A DNA stretch of 64,000 nt, taken from positions 148,054 to 212,053 of the forward strand of contig NZ_JAAIXY010000021.1 in NCBI RefSeq assembly GCF_010894455.1, given 5' to 3'. This document shows, in pieces, positions 10,761-17,789 of this stretch. Source of the stretch: Myxococcus eversor (GTDB lineage: Bacteria; Myxococcota; Myxococcia; Myxococcales; Myxococcaceae). The notes beneath the pieces were generated by a model. The model did no database searches, was not told the origin of the DNA, and saw only the letters and a program-made list of their open reading frames with translations. A program made the position numbers and the translations under genes. Each line of letters starts with the position of its first letter. The stretch's first letter is position 1.

Positions 10761-11963
10761 ATGTCCACGAGACTGAAATCCTCGCGCAGCCTCCCGCCCA
10801 CTGTCCTCGCCCTGTGTCTGACAATGGCCGCGTGCGACCCGGCGGAGTTTCCCGACACACCGACATCGGTGAAGTGGGTGACCGTTCCGGCGTCCGACGA
10901 CCGGGTGCAGTACATCGGACGGACGTACGACTCCGACAACGGCGTCATCTTCTCCCATCCCGGCGTCACGGTTCGCGCGAGCTTCTGGGGAGACGCCCTC
11001 CGGATGCGGCTCAACGACGCGGGCCTTGGCGGCGCGACGGGGACCAACTTCTTCGATGTCGTGATTGATGGGGCGGAGCCGAAGCTGCTGGAGGTGCGGC
11101 GCAGCCAGTCCTTCTATGAGCTCGCCACGGACCTCACCGAAGGACTGCACACGGTGGAGCTCATGAAGCGCACCGAGTCTTCGGTAGGCTACAGCGAGTT
11201 CGTGGCGCTCGAGGTCCACGGTGAGCCCAGGGAGCCCCCTGCCCGCCCGGAGCTCAAGATGGAGTTCATTGGAGACTCCATCACCTGTGGCTACGGCAAC
11301 GATGTCACCGTCTTCCCCCGGCCGCCCCCATGGAGCGCGCCCACCTTCACGTCGAAGAACGAGAATCACAGACGGACCTATGGCTGGCTCACGGCCCAGC
11401 GCCTGGGGGCCGAGTCCGTCCACATCTGCTATTCGGGTCGAGGCATGTACCGCAACCTGGACGCCTCGCGGGTGGGACGGGTGCCGGACATCTACGAGCT
11501 CGCCGTCCCGGACCATCCGGTCGCCTGGGACTTCTCCGGCGAGTCACCCGATGTGATTGTCATCAACGCCGGCACCAATGACACCTTCGCGGGCTCGGGC
11601 ACCGCCGAGTACCTTCCAGATGAGACGGCGTTCAAGGCGGCCTATCGGGCGTTCCTCGGGCGACTGAGGACGCTGCACCCTCGAGCACACATCATCTGCA
11701 CGATGGGAACCATGACGGACGGCTACAAGGAAGCCGAGGGAATTGGCATGCCCGCGGTGGAGTCCGTGCATGTCGGCCACTGGCTCACCGAACTGGTGGC
11801 GGAGAGGAATCAGCAGGGTGATGCCCGCGTCTATCGCCATGTCATGGCCGTGCAGGACCCGGCCATCGACGGAGTCGGAGAGGATTGGCACCCCTCCGCG
11901 GGCACGCACGCGAAGATGGCGGAGGCACTGGGCCGGTTCATCGAGGACGTCGTGAGGCCCTGA
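10761..11963 (+). CDS. SGNH/GDSL esterase lipoprotein, CE2-like
   Basis: A 400-residue lipoprotein: the signal ends in the lipobox LTMAAC. An N-terminal beta-sandwich (~residues 35-150) precedes an SGNH hydrolase domain with block I FIGDSITCGYGN, the VINAGTNDT block and the catalytic Asp/His block DWHPSAGTHAKMAE. This two-domain layout is that of carbohydrate esterase family 2 (bacterial acetylxylan esterases that deacetylate the 6-position of sugars). It fits the nearby cellulose-binding gene at 12720 as part of plant polymer degradation, though the pairing is inferred. Confidence 0.85.
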   Translation: MSTRLKSSRSLPPTVLALCLTMAACDPAEFPDTPTSVKWVTVPASDDRVQYIGRTYDSDNGVIFSHPGVTVRASFWGDALRMRLNDAGLGGATGTNFFDVVIDGAEPKLLEVRRSQSFYELATDLTEGLHTVELMKRTESSVGYSEFVALEVHGEPREPPARPELKMEFIGDSITCGYGNDVTVFPRPPPWSAPTFTSKNENHRRTYGWLTAQRLGAESVHICYSGRGMYRNLDASRVGRVPDIYELAVPDHPVAWDFSGESPDVIVINAGTNDTFAGSGTAEYLPDETAFKAAYRAFLGRLRTLHPRAHIICTMGTMTDGYKEAEGIGMPAVESVHVGHWLTELVAERNQQGDARVYRHVMAVQDPAIDGVGEDWHPSAGTHAKMAEALGRFIEDVVRP

Positions 11964-12010
11964 CGCGTCAGGTCCGGGCTGTGACATGGAATTCAGGGTA
12001 GGCTTGGAGA

Positions 12011-12508
12011 ATGCGATCCGCACTCCTTGCCATCGTCTTGTTCGCCACGGCCTCCACGTCCTGTAGCGCCACCGCCGGGCGCTCCGACCCGCCCACGCCA
12101 GAGGACTTCTTCCGCCGCCCGGACCGGGTGCAAATCTTCATCGCGGACATGGTGGGGCCAGGGGAGCGGGATGAGACGACTCCTGGCAATGGCTACTTCG
12201 TCTACTCCAAGGAAGGTCCCGAGCTGAGCTCGAGGCAGCGCAGGGCCCTGGCGGATATCTGGAAATCCCCCAAGGACTTCGTGCCCTACCCGGAGAGGAA
12301 GTGTGGCTTCAACCCGGACATCGCCTTCCGCTTCTGGATTGGAAAGACGTTTGTGGACGCAGTGGCCTGTTTCAGTTGCCGGATGCTCATGTTCCGTGAC
12401 GCCCAGGGCAACCCCCTCCCGGATGCCGGCTTCCTGGACGGATTCCCGGTCATGCAGGACCTCGCGAAGCAGTCGTTTCCCGAAGGCGGGTTCAGCGCGG
12501 GCTGGTGA
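12011..12508 (+). CDS. hypothetical small lipoprotein
   Basis: A 165-residue secreted protein beginning with a short hydrophobic signal (MRSALLAIVLFATASTSC) whose final Cys may be lipidated, although the lipobox is imperfect. The mature part has ERKCGFNPDIAFRFW and a CFSC pair followed by RMLMFRDAQGNPL, which suggests a compact disulfide-stabilised fold. The FNPD..FRF..GK...D...C..C pattern is typical of uncharacterised small proteins in delta-proteobacteria. No function can be given. It starts 48 bases after the esterase gene in the same direction. Confidence 0.65.
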   Translation: MRSALLAIVLFATASTSCSATAGRSDPPTPEDFFRRPDRVQIFIADMVGPGERDETTPGNGYFVYSKEGPELSSRQRRALADIWKSPKDFVPYPERKCGFNPDIAFRFWIGKTFVDAVACFSCRMLMFRDAQGNPLPDAGFLDGFPVMQDLAKQSFPEGGFSAGW

Positions 12509-12719
12509 AGGCAGGACTCGTGCGGGCTTCGCCTCAACCCGCACGGGCATCTGCTTGTGAATATCCTGCGGGCAGGACGTCTGTCATTCCAAAGACAAAG
12601 CCATCGTCCTTGTCGACAGTATTGCCGGTGAGTTGACACGTCGATGATGGCTTCGACGTTCGGCCATCAAAAACCATACGGCACTCAGGGCTTCCCGGAC
12701 GTCACCCGAGAGGAAGACC

Positions 12720-13511
12720 ATGCGTTCTCACCGCGACATTCTCACCGGCACTTCTCCCGCTGTCTGGCTGCTCCTGCTGTCCGTTCCACTCCTGTCGGCC
12801 TGTGGAACAGGGCCCGATGAAGCGAGCATCGAGGAGGACTCCTCGAATCAATCCCTGTCCGGTATCACCTGCGTGACGTTCCGACGCGGCGCCAACGGGA
12901 CGGTGGCCGACACCACGATTGCCTCGCTGACTCCCAATTCGAACTTCGGGTCCCTGCAGTTGAACGTGGATTACCTCAATCCCATCGTCCTCGCCTCGCG
13001 GCAGGAAGCACTCCTGAAGTTCGACGTCAGCTCGATTCCGTCCAACTCCACCATCAACTCCGCCACGCTCCAGTTGTTCGCCGTGGCGCAGCTCAACGCC
13101 GTCACGGTGCATGCGGCCACTGCCGCCTGGGACGAATTCACGGTGACCTTCAACAGCTTCAATCAGCAGTTCAGCCCCACGGTGCGGGCCACCATCCCTC
13201 CTGCCCTCCTGTCGGCGCGGAACGTGAATGTCACGGGACTGGTCACCGACTGGGGCTCCGGCAGCCTCGTGAACAACGGCCTCCTGCTCGACACCGCCGC
13301 GACGGCTGTCTCGGTGCCTTCCATCTTCTACAGCAGCGAGAGCACGGACATCGCCAATCGGCCCGGCCTGGAGGTCTGCTACACGCCCCCTGAATGCGCG
13401 GTGACCTACGGACAATGCGGCGGGTTGAATTGGACGGGGCCCACGTGCTGCCAGGCTGGCTTCACCTGCACGTATGTCAACGACTCCTACAGCCAGTGCA
13501 ATCCCCCCTGA
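12720..13511 (+). CDS. DNRLRE-domain lipoprotein with C-terminal CBM1 cellulose-binding module
   Basis: A 263-residue lipoprotein (lipobox LLSAC near residue 28). Residues ~50-220 form a DNRLRE/CBM96-like beta-sandwich (EALLKFDVSSIPSNSTINSA, NVNVTGLVTDWGSG). The last ~37 residues are an almost textbook family-1 carbohydrate-binding module: TYGQCGGLNWTGP, CCQAGFTC, NDSYSQC, with the conserved Cys pairs and aromatic face. CBM1 is overwhelmingly a fungal domain that binds crystalline cellulose. The protein probably anchors the cell or a partner to cellulose; no catalytic domain is present. Confidence 0.88.
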   Translation: MRSHRDILTGTSPAVWLLLLSVPLLSACGTGPDEASIEEDSSNQSLSGITCVTFRRGANGTVADTTIASLTPNSNFGSLQLNVDYLNPIVLASRQEALLKFDVSSIPSNSTINSATLQLFAVAQLNAVTVHAATAAWDEFTVTFNSFNQQFSPTVRATIPPALLSARNVNVTGLVTDWGSGSLVNNGLLLDTAATAVSVPSIFYSSESTDIANRPGLEVCYTPPECAVTYGQCGGLNWTGPTCCQAGFTCTYVNDSYSQCNPP

Positions 13512-13534
13512 CCGGGACACTCGGTCCGCACTGC

Positions 13535-13564
13535 TGCGGCGCCTCTGCTTGTCGAGGCGCCGCA
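13535..13564 (+). terminator. perfect 11-bp hairpin after CBM1 gene
   Basis: TGCGGCGCCTC (13535-13545) pairs with GAGGCGCCGCA (13554-13564) around an 8-base loop, 24 bases behind the stop codon. No U-tract follows. The core ten bases of the stem are the same as in the hairpin behind hppA. Confidence 0.55.
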
Positions 13565-13725
13565 CGCGACCCGACACACCCGCTCAAGGCGTCAGCGAGC
13601 ACGGCCCGCGCCGCGGCTACACAGGGGCTCCGTCATAAACTCCGTCCAGCTTGGGGACCATTGGGTGTACATGGAAACCCGCATCGCTCGAGGCGACCTG
13701 ATGCGGGTGCCAACCCGGAGAGTTC

Positions 13726-14652
13726 ATGTCGGCAACACAGTCAGGCAGGGTGTTCTATCGGGGAGGCCATGCCGGCCCCGGCGTCCTCGGTGTACTCGCG
13801 GGCCCTGTCGACAACCCCGACGAGACGGAATCGACGATTTTCTACACCGTCCGCGGCGATGAGTGGTCGAGGCAGGAGTTCGCGTTCGAGCTCTCCTCGC
13901 TGACCCATCTGGCTCAGCCAGGCAGCGCCGATGCCGGTTGGTGGTTGCTGGGCAAGCGCGGTGAAGTGGTCGCCTGCAACGGCGAAGCACCGCGCATCGA
14001 GCGCATCTCGACAGGTGGCACTGGCACCCCCGAGAAGAAGTTCGGTTATCTCAGCCAGATTCGGGTCATCGATGGTGCGTTGTTCATCTGTGGCTACCGT
14101 CGTCAGGTCTATCGCCGGGACGGTGCGGAATGGCGCTTGCTCAGCGATTCCATGCTCGACCGGCGCGCCAAGGGGCCGTGGACCGGATTCACGTCCATCG
14201 ACGGGTTCGCGCGGAACGACGTCTACGCCGTGGGCGATGATGGGGAGATCTGGCATTTCGACGGCGCGGCCTGGAAGCAATGCGAATCGCCCACCGACCA
14301 GACCCTGGCCGAGGTCCGCTGTGTCGATGGGAAGGTCTGGATTTGCGGTGACGGGGGTCTTGTCCTGTGTGGTGACAAGAACGGCTGGCACGTCGTCTGG
14401 GACAAGAAAGCGCCGTCCGAGAACTGGTGGAGCCTGGAGCGCTTCATGGGACGACTCCATCTGGCCGGCAACGAGTTCCTGGGCGTGCTGGAAGACGGAC
14501 AGGTCAGCGAAGTCGACGTCGGTCCGAAGGACTCCGTCACCACCATGGCGCTTCACGCCAGGGACGGCGTCCTCTGGGCGTTCGGCGAGGAAGACATCCT
14601 GTCGTGGGACGGCGGCAGCTGGCGAGAATGGGTGGCGCCGGAGAATCGCTAG
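13726..14652 (+). CDS. hypothetical beta-propeller-like protein
   Basis: A 308-residue soluble protein without a signal peptide. It is built from repeated short beta units of the form W-x-x-x-G-x-x-G-x-x-x: GWWLLGKRGEVVACNG, DVYAVGDDGEIWHFDG, KVWICGDGGLVLCGD, GVLWAFGEEDILSWDG. This periodicity suggests a five- to seven-bladed propeller. Families of such proteins are abundant in myxobacteria, often next to secretion-system or immunity-like genes, but no function is established. An IS66 remnant follows immediately downstream. Confidence 0.7.
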   Translation: MSATQSGRVFYRGGHAGPGVLGVLAGPVDNPDETESTIFYTVRGDEWSRQEFAFELSSLTHLAQPGSADAGWWLLGKRGEVVACNGEAPRIERISTGGTGTPEKKFGYLSQIRVIDGALFICGYRRQVYRRDGAEWRLLSDSMLDRRAKGPWTGFTSIDGFARNDVYAVGDDGEIWHFDGAAWKQCESPTDQTLAEVRCVDGKVWICGDGGLVLCGDKNGWHVVWDKKAPSENWWSLERFMGRLHLAGNEFLGVLEDGQVSEVDVGPKDSVTTMALHARDGVLWAFGEEDILSWDGGSWREWVAPENR

Positions 14653-14732
14653 TCAGCCTGTCCAACGTCCCGCACCATGGAGCCGACCCACTGGGACAAC
14701 GCGCGGGCCGCTCGCGAAGAATCGCGTCAGCC

Positions 14733-15583
14733 TCATGCGCCGCCCTTGAGCAACCGACCGACGGGTGACGCGGGGTGGCTGCCAAGGCGCATCAACACGT
14801 CAGCGAGGTACGCCTCGGGATTGACGCCGTTCGCCTCGCACGTGGCGACCAGGGACCTGAGCCCCGCCAGATTCCGACCTGCCTCGTCATTTCCGACAAA
14901 GAGATAGTTCTTCCTGCCCAGGGCCAGGAGGCGCTCGGCGAGTGGCGCCGTGGCCCGCCGGCCCACCTCGTGGAAGACGTCACAGAGCGTGGTGCGCGCC
15001 ACGGGCATGCCCGCGCGGGCCAGGGCCTTGGCCTGGCGATACAGCGGAATCGAGTCGCAGCACTTCGCCGTCACCACGTGCGCCAGGAAGCCCGGGCCGT
15101 ACTGGCCCTGCTCAATGGCCTTCGGCGCGGGCGCGGTGAGGATGCCCGCGCCGCAGGGACAGACGAGCGTCTCCTGGAGGTGGACCTGCCGCTCCACGTG
15201 TGCGGGCACATGCTCGAGGATTTCGGTGCGCTTGCCGGGGCCCAGGGGCTTCAACGCCGTACCACCGCAGGCCGGACACCGCCGCGCTTCGTCGGGCACT
15301 CGATGGTGAATCACCCGCTCGGGCAACGTCGCGCGCGCCTCGCGCTTCCGCCGCCGCTCCTTCAGCGTCGCCTCATGCGGCCTGAGCACGTCCCCGGAGG
15401 ACTTTCGCAACTCGTCCTCGACGCGGGGAGCTTCTCGCTCTTCTTTCCAAAGACGGTCCGCTGGAGGAGGGCGAGCTGGGATTCGATGCGGCCCACGCGC
15501 TCTTTGAGGGTGAGGTTCTCCCGCTCGAGCTCCTCGGCTCGCTCACGCCACTCGCACTGGTGCGTCTCGGCGAACGCTGCCAT
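14733..15583 (-). pseudogene. IS66 transposase TnpC, frameshifted and internally deleted
   Basis: The N-terminus starts at 15583 with a coiled coil (ERENLTLKERVGRIESQLAL) and the typical FGKKSEKLP. The frame then breaks near 15428 and continues from another frame with VEDELRKSSGD, the zinc site RRCPACGG and the QYGPGFLAHVVTAKCC region. The sequence jumps from LAERLLALGR straight to the C-terminal KNYLFVGNDEAGRN and VNPEAYLADVLMRLGSHPAS, so the DDE catalytic core is absent. The element cannot move by itself. Confidence 0.85.
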
Positions 15584-16020
15584 CTCTCAGGGAGAACCAG
15601 CCCACCACTGACGGGCATTGCCTCGGCGACTGGGGGCGGTGCCCACTTGCCTGGTCTCCGGACGTGCGTCACGTCGATTCCGTCGAGGAGCATGGACAGT
15701 TGGGTGGCATCCAGCTGCGCTCCCAAGGCGTCCTTGGCGAAGGCAGGCAGGCGGAAGCGGCCCTGCTCCAAGCGCTTGTAGGTGAGGACGAAGCCGCCGG
15801 CGTCCCAGGAGAGAATCTTCACCTTGGGAAGGAACGCCGCCCGAGGGCTGCCCCCCGTCTCGGACCGCCGAACCGGCGTGGCCGGTGACTTCTTGTACAG
15901 CCAGTACTGGAAGGCACCGAGCGAGACCTGGTGTCTGTCCGCGAATTCCTTCTGCGTCAGCTCGCTCGCCTCGAACTCCTCCACCAACTGCGTCCACTCA
16001 TCCGGATTGGGTCGTCGCAT
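15584..16020 (-). pseudogene. IS66 TnpA-TnpB deletion fusion
   Basis: The frame opening at 16020 begins with the TnpA helix-turn-helix (PNPDEWTQLVEEFEASELTQ, KEFADRHQVSLGAFQYW, residues ~5-40). At about residue 65 it passes directly into the C-terminal half of TnpB (KVKILSWDAGGFVLTYKRLE, then LLDGIDVTHVRRPGKWAP). The TnpA C-terminus and TnpB N-terminus are missing, apparently by one in-frame deletion. The frame stays open beyond 15584, but that part overlaps tnpC and is not IS66-like. Confidence 0.8.
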
Positions 16021-16374
16021 GCCGGAGTGAACCGGCGAATCCGCCCCGGTTCAGGACGCCCGCCGTCGGTCGGTTACGCATGAACTGGAGCCGTTGCTGT
16101 CCGGCCGGCCCACTATCTGAAGAGGTCCCCAGAGGCCAGACAGGGTGGCGCGGCACGCCATCGTCAAACTCCATGGTCCGCACCAATTGGCATTGGATAA
16201 GGGCATGGGTAAGGCGCCGCTGGGTGGGGCCCTAACCAGTCCCAACCCACCGACAGGGCGAAGACAGACCGCAAGAAATGCCTGCTGTCAGACTGGCGGG
16301 ACGCCGCTCAACGTTGAGTCAGTAGCTCCGCACAGACGATTTCAAGCTGGAACGAACACCCGCAGGCGCCCACG
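16021..16374. other. intergenic region upstream of the IS66 remnant
   Basis: I see no supported gene in these 354 bases. The left part may include the right end of the IS66 element, since the minus strand has a GTAACCGAC-like stretch near 16070, but no matching inverted repeat was found at the other end. Confidence 0.35.
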
Positions 16375-16417
16375 AAAAAGCCCCGGGCCCCATGCCATGA
16401 GCATGGAACACCGGGGC
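16375..16417 (-). terminator. Rho-independent terminator
   Basis: Read on the minus strand, GCCCCGG (16411-16417) pairs with CCGGGGC (16380-16386), with a second inner stem CCATG/CATGG, and is followed by TTTTT (16375-16379). This is a complete intrinsic terminator about 40 bases beyond the stop codon at 16454, and the only one with a U-tract that I recognised here. Confidence 0.85.
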
Positions 16418-16453
16418 GGATGCACGGAGAGCCTCGCGGGCTCCCGGCCAGTC

Positions 16454-17008
16454 CTACTGTCCGCGCACCAGCTGCGACTGCGCGAAGGCAGCGAGCTGCT
16501 GGGCGTTGAACTTGCCCTGCGCGATGTCCCCCGCCACGGTGGCGGCATTGCGAACCGTCTCCACGGTGTCCGCCAGCTTGCCCACGTTCTGCGCCTTGCC
16601 GAGCATGCTGCTCACGCCCGCCAGCGGGCCACCGGCCACCATGGACAGTCCGTTGTCGATGAACTTGTCCGCGAACGGCTTGGCCAACTGGCCGATGCCG
16701 AACGGCAGGGAATCCAGCGCCTTGCCGACGATGTCCTTCAGCGGCCCGGTGATGGCGCTGAGCCCCTTTTCCAGGAGCCCAGAGACCTTGCCGAGCGCCT
16801 CGGAGACCTTGCCGAGCGCGTCGCCAATCCCCTTGGCCAGTCCACCCAGGCCCCCCAGCGCCTTGCCAATCCCGCCCAGCGCGTTGCTGATGCTGCTGGC
16901 GGCCTTGCTCGCGGCGTCAGCGGCCTTGCTGGCCGCGTTGCTCGCCGAGTTGCTCGCGCTGTTCGCACCGCTGCTACCACCCGCGCCACTGGAGCCGCCG
17001 ACGGACAT
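16454..17008 (-). CDS. hypothetical Ser/Ala/Gly-rich amphipathic protein
   Basis: A 184-residue protein with a strongly biased N-terminal half (SNSASNAASKAADAASKAAS, ALGGIGKALGGLGGLAKGIG) that repeats small residues with periodic Lys and hydrophobics, suggesting long amphipathic helices. The C-terminal half is more ordinary (LPFGIGQLAKPFADKFIDNG). There is no signal peptide. It resembles low-complexity secreted or pore-associated proteins but I do not recognise a family. The upstream gene at 17078 runs the same way with a 69-base gap, and a strong terminator follows, so the two form one unit. Confidence 0.7.
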   Translation of the reverse strand: MSVGGSSGAGGSSGANSASNSASNAASKAADAASKAASSISNALGGIGKALGGLGGLAKGIGDALGKVSEALGKVSGLLEKGLSAITGPLKDIVGKALDSLPFGIGQLAKPFADKFIDNGLSMVAGGPLAGVSSMLGKAQNVGKLADTVETVRNAATVAGDIAQGKFNAQQLAAFAQSQLVRGQ

Positions 17009-17077
17009 GGGATTTCCTCGTGAAATGTAGGTTTACGTGATTATCGAGGACCGACCGGGAGAGTTGCGTCCGCCAGA

Positions 17078-17509
17078 CTAGAGCTCGGGCACCTGGGGCA
17101 GGTCCTTGAGGAGGGCCTGGCCTTTGGCCTCATCCGCCTCGGCCCGGGGCTGGTTCTCGTCGCCCCGCAAGGAGGGCTTGTTCTGGGAGGCGGACTGGTT
17201 CGCCTCGAAGCCCGTGGAATAGGAGGCCGGCGGCCCCAGGCCCAGCTCCCCCCGGGCGGCGCTCTTGAAGAACTCCCCCACCTCCTGGAGGGTCGGAGGA
17301 TCATACCCGGCGGCCCGCAGCGCCTCGTCCGGGACGACCTGCAGCACCGGCTCCTTCTCCGGGTGCTGGGCGTAGTCGAGCACCAGCTCCACGTAGGCCG
17401 CCAGCTCCATCCCCACCGATTTGGCGATGCGCTGGGTGTCCGGATCCGCGAGCAGCTCGGCGCGGACATTCTCGACGGGACGCGTGAGGCGGGGCTTCTG
17501 CTCGGACAT
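17078..17509 (-). CDS. hypothetical protein, partner of the Ser/Ala/Gly-rich gene
   Basis: A 143-residue acidic soluble protein. The N-terminal ~85 residues look globular and helical (NVRAELLADPDTQRIAKSVG, AYVELVLDYAQHPEKEPVLQ); the C-terminal ~60 residues are polar and probably disordered (SASQNKPSLRGDENQPRAEA). There is no signal peptide. As the promoter-proximal gene ahead of the 184-residue protein it could be a chaperone or binding partner, but that is speculation. Confidence 0.65.
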   Translation of the reverse strand: MSEQKPRLTRPVENVRAELLADPDTQRIAKSVGMELAAYVELVLDYAQHPEKEPVLQVVPDEALRAAGYDPPTLQEVGEFFKSAARGELGLGPPASYSTGFEANQSASQNKPSLRGDENQPRAEADEAKGQALLKDLPQVPEL

Positions 17510-17789
17510 GTGGGACCAGCTCCATCGGCGGTGAAGTACGACCTCCCAAGGTTAGCCGGACCTGGAAGCAGGCTCCAGGCTGTCGCCCATTCCAGGGGCT
17601 CCCAGACGTGCGAGTCCCCCGCCCGGGCCACTCGCACAGAGAGTGTCCACCAGCCAACACTCATCCCGCCCTCCAGGGCACACCCTGAGTGAAGTGTAAA
17701 ATATAAGGAACTCGGGGATTTCTGGCGCCATCCCTGGCGTCGGTCATCCCTCGTTCCAGACAGTCAAACACTGCCGAGGGAGCCATTAC

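Larger units (their letters stand above)
14733..16020 (-). mobile_element. degenerate IS66-family insertion sequence
   Basis: On the minus strand, pieces of all three IS66 proteins occur in the canonical order tnpA-tnpB-tnpC, each damaged. TnpA is fused in frame to the C-terminal half of TnpB, and TnpC has a frameshift and lacks its catalytic core. The element is about half the length of an intact IS66. I could not identify convincing terminal inverted repeats or target duplication, so the true borders may lie somewhat outside. Confidence 0.85.
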
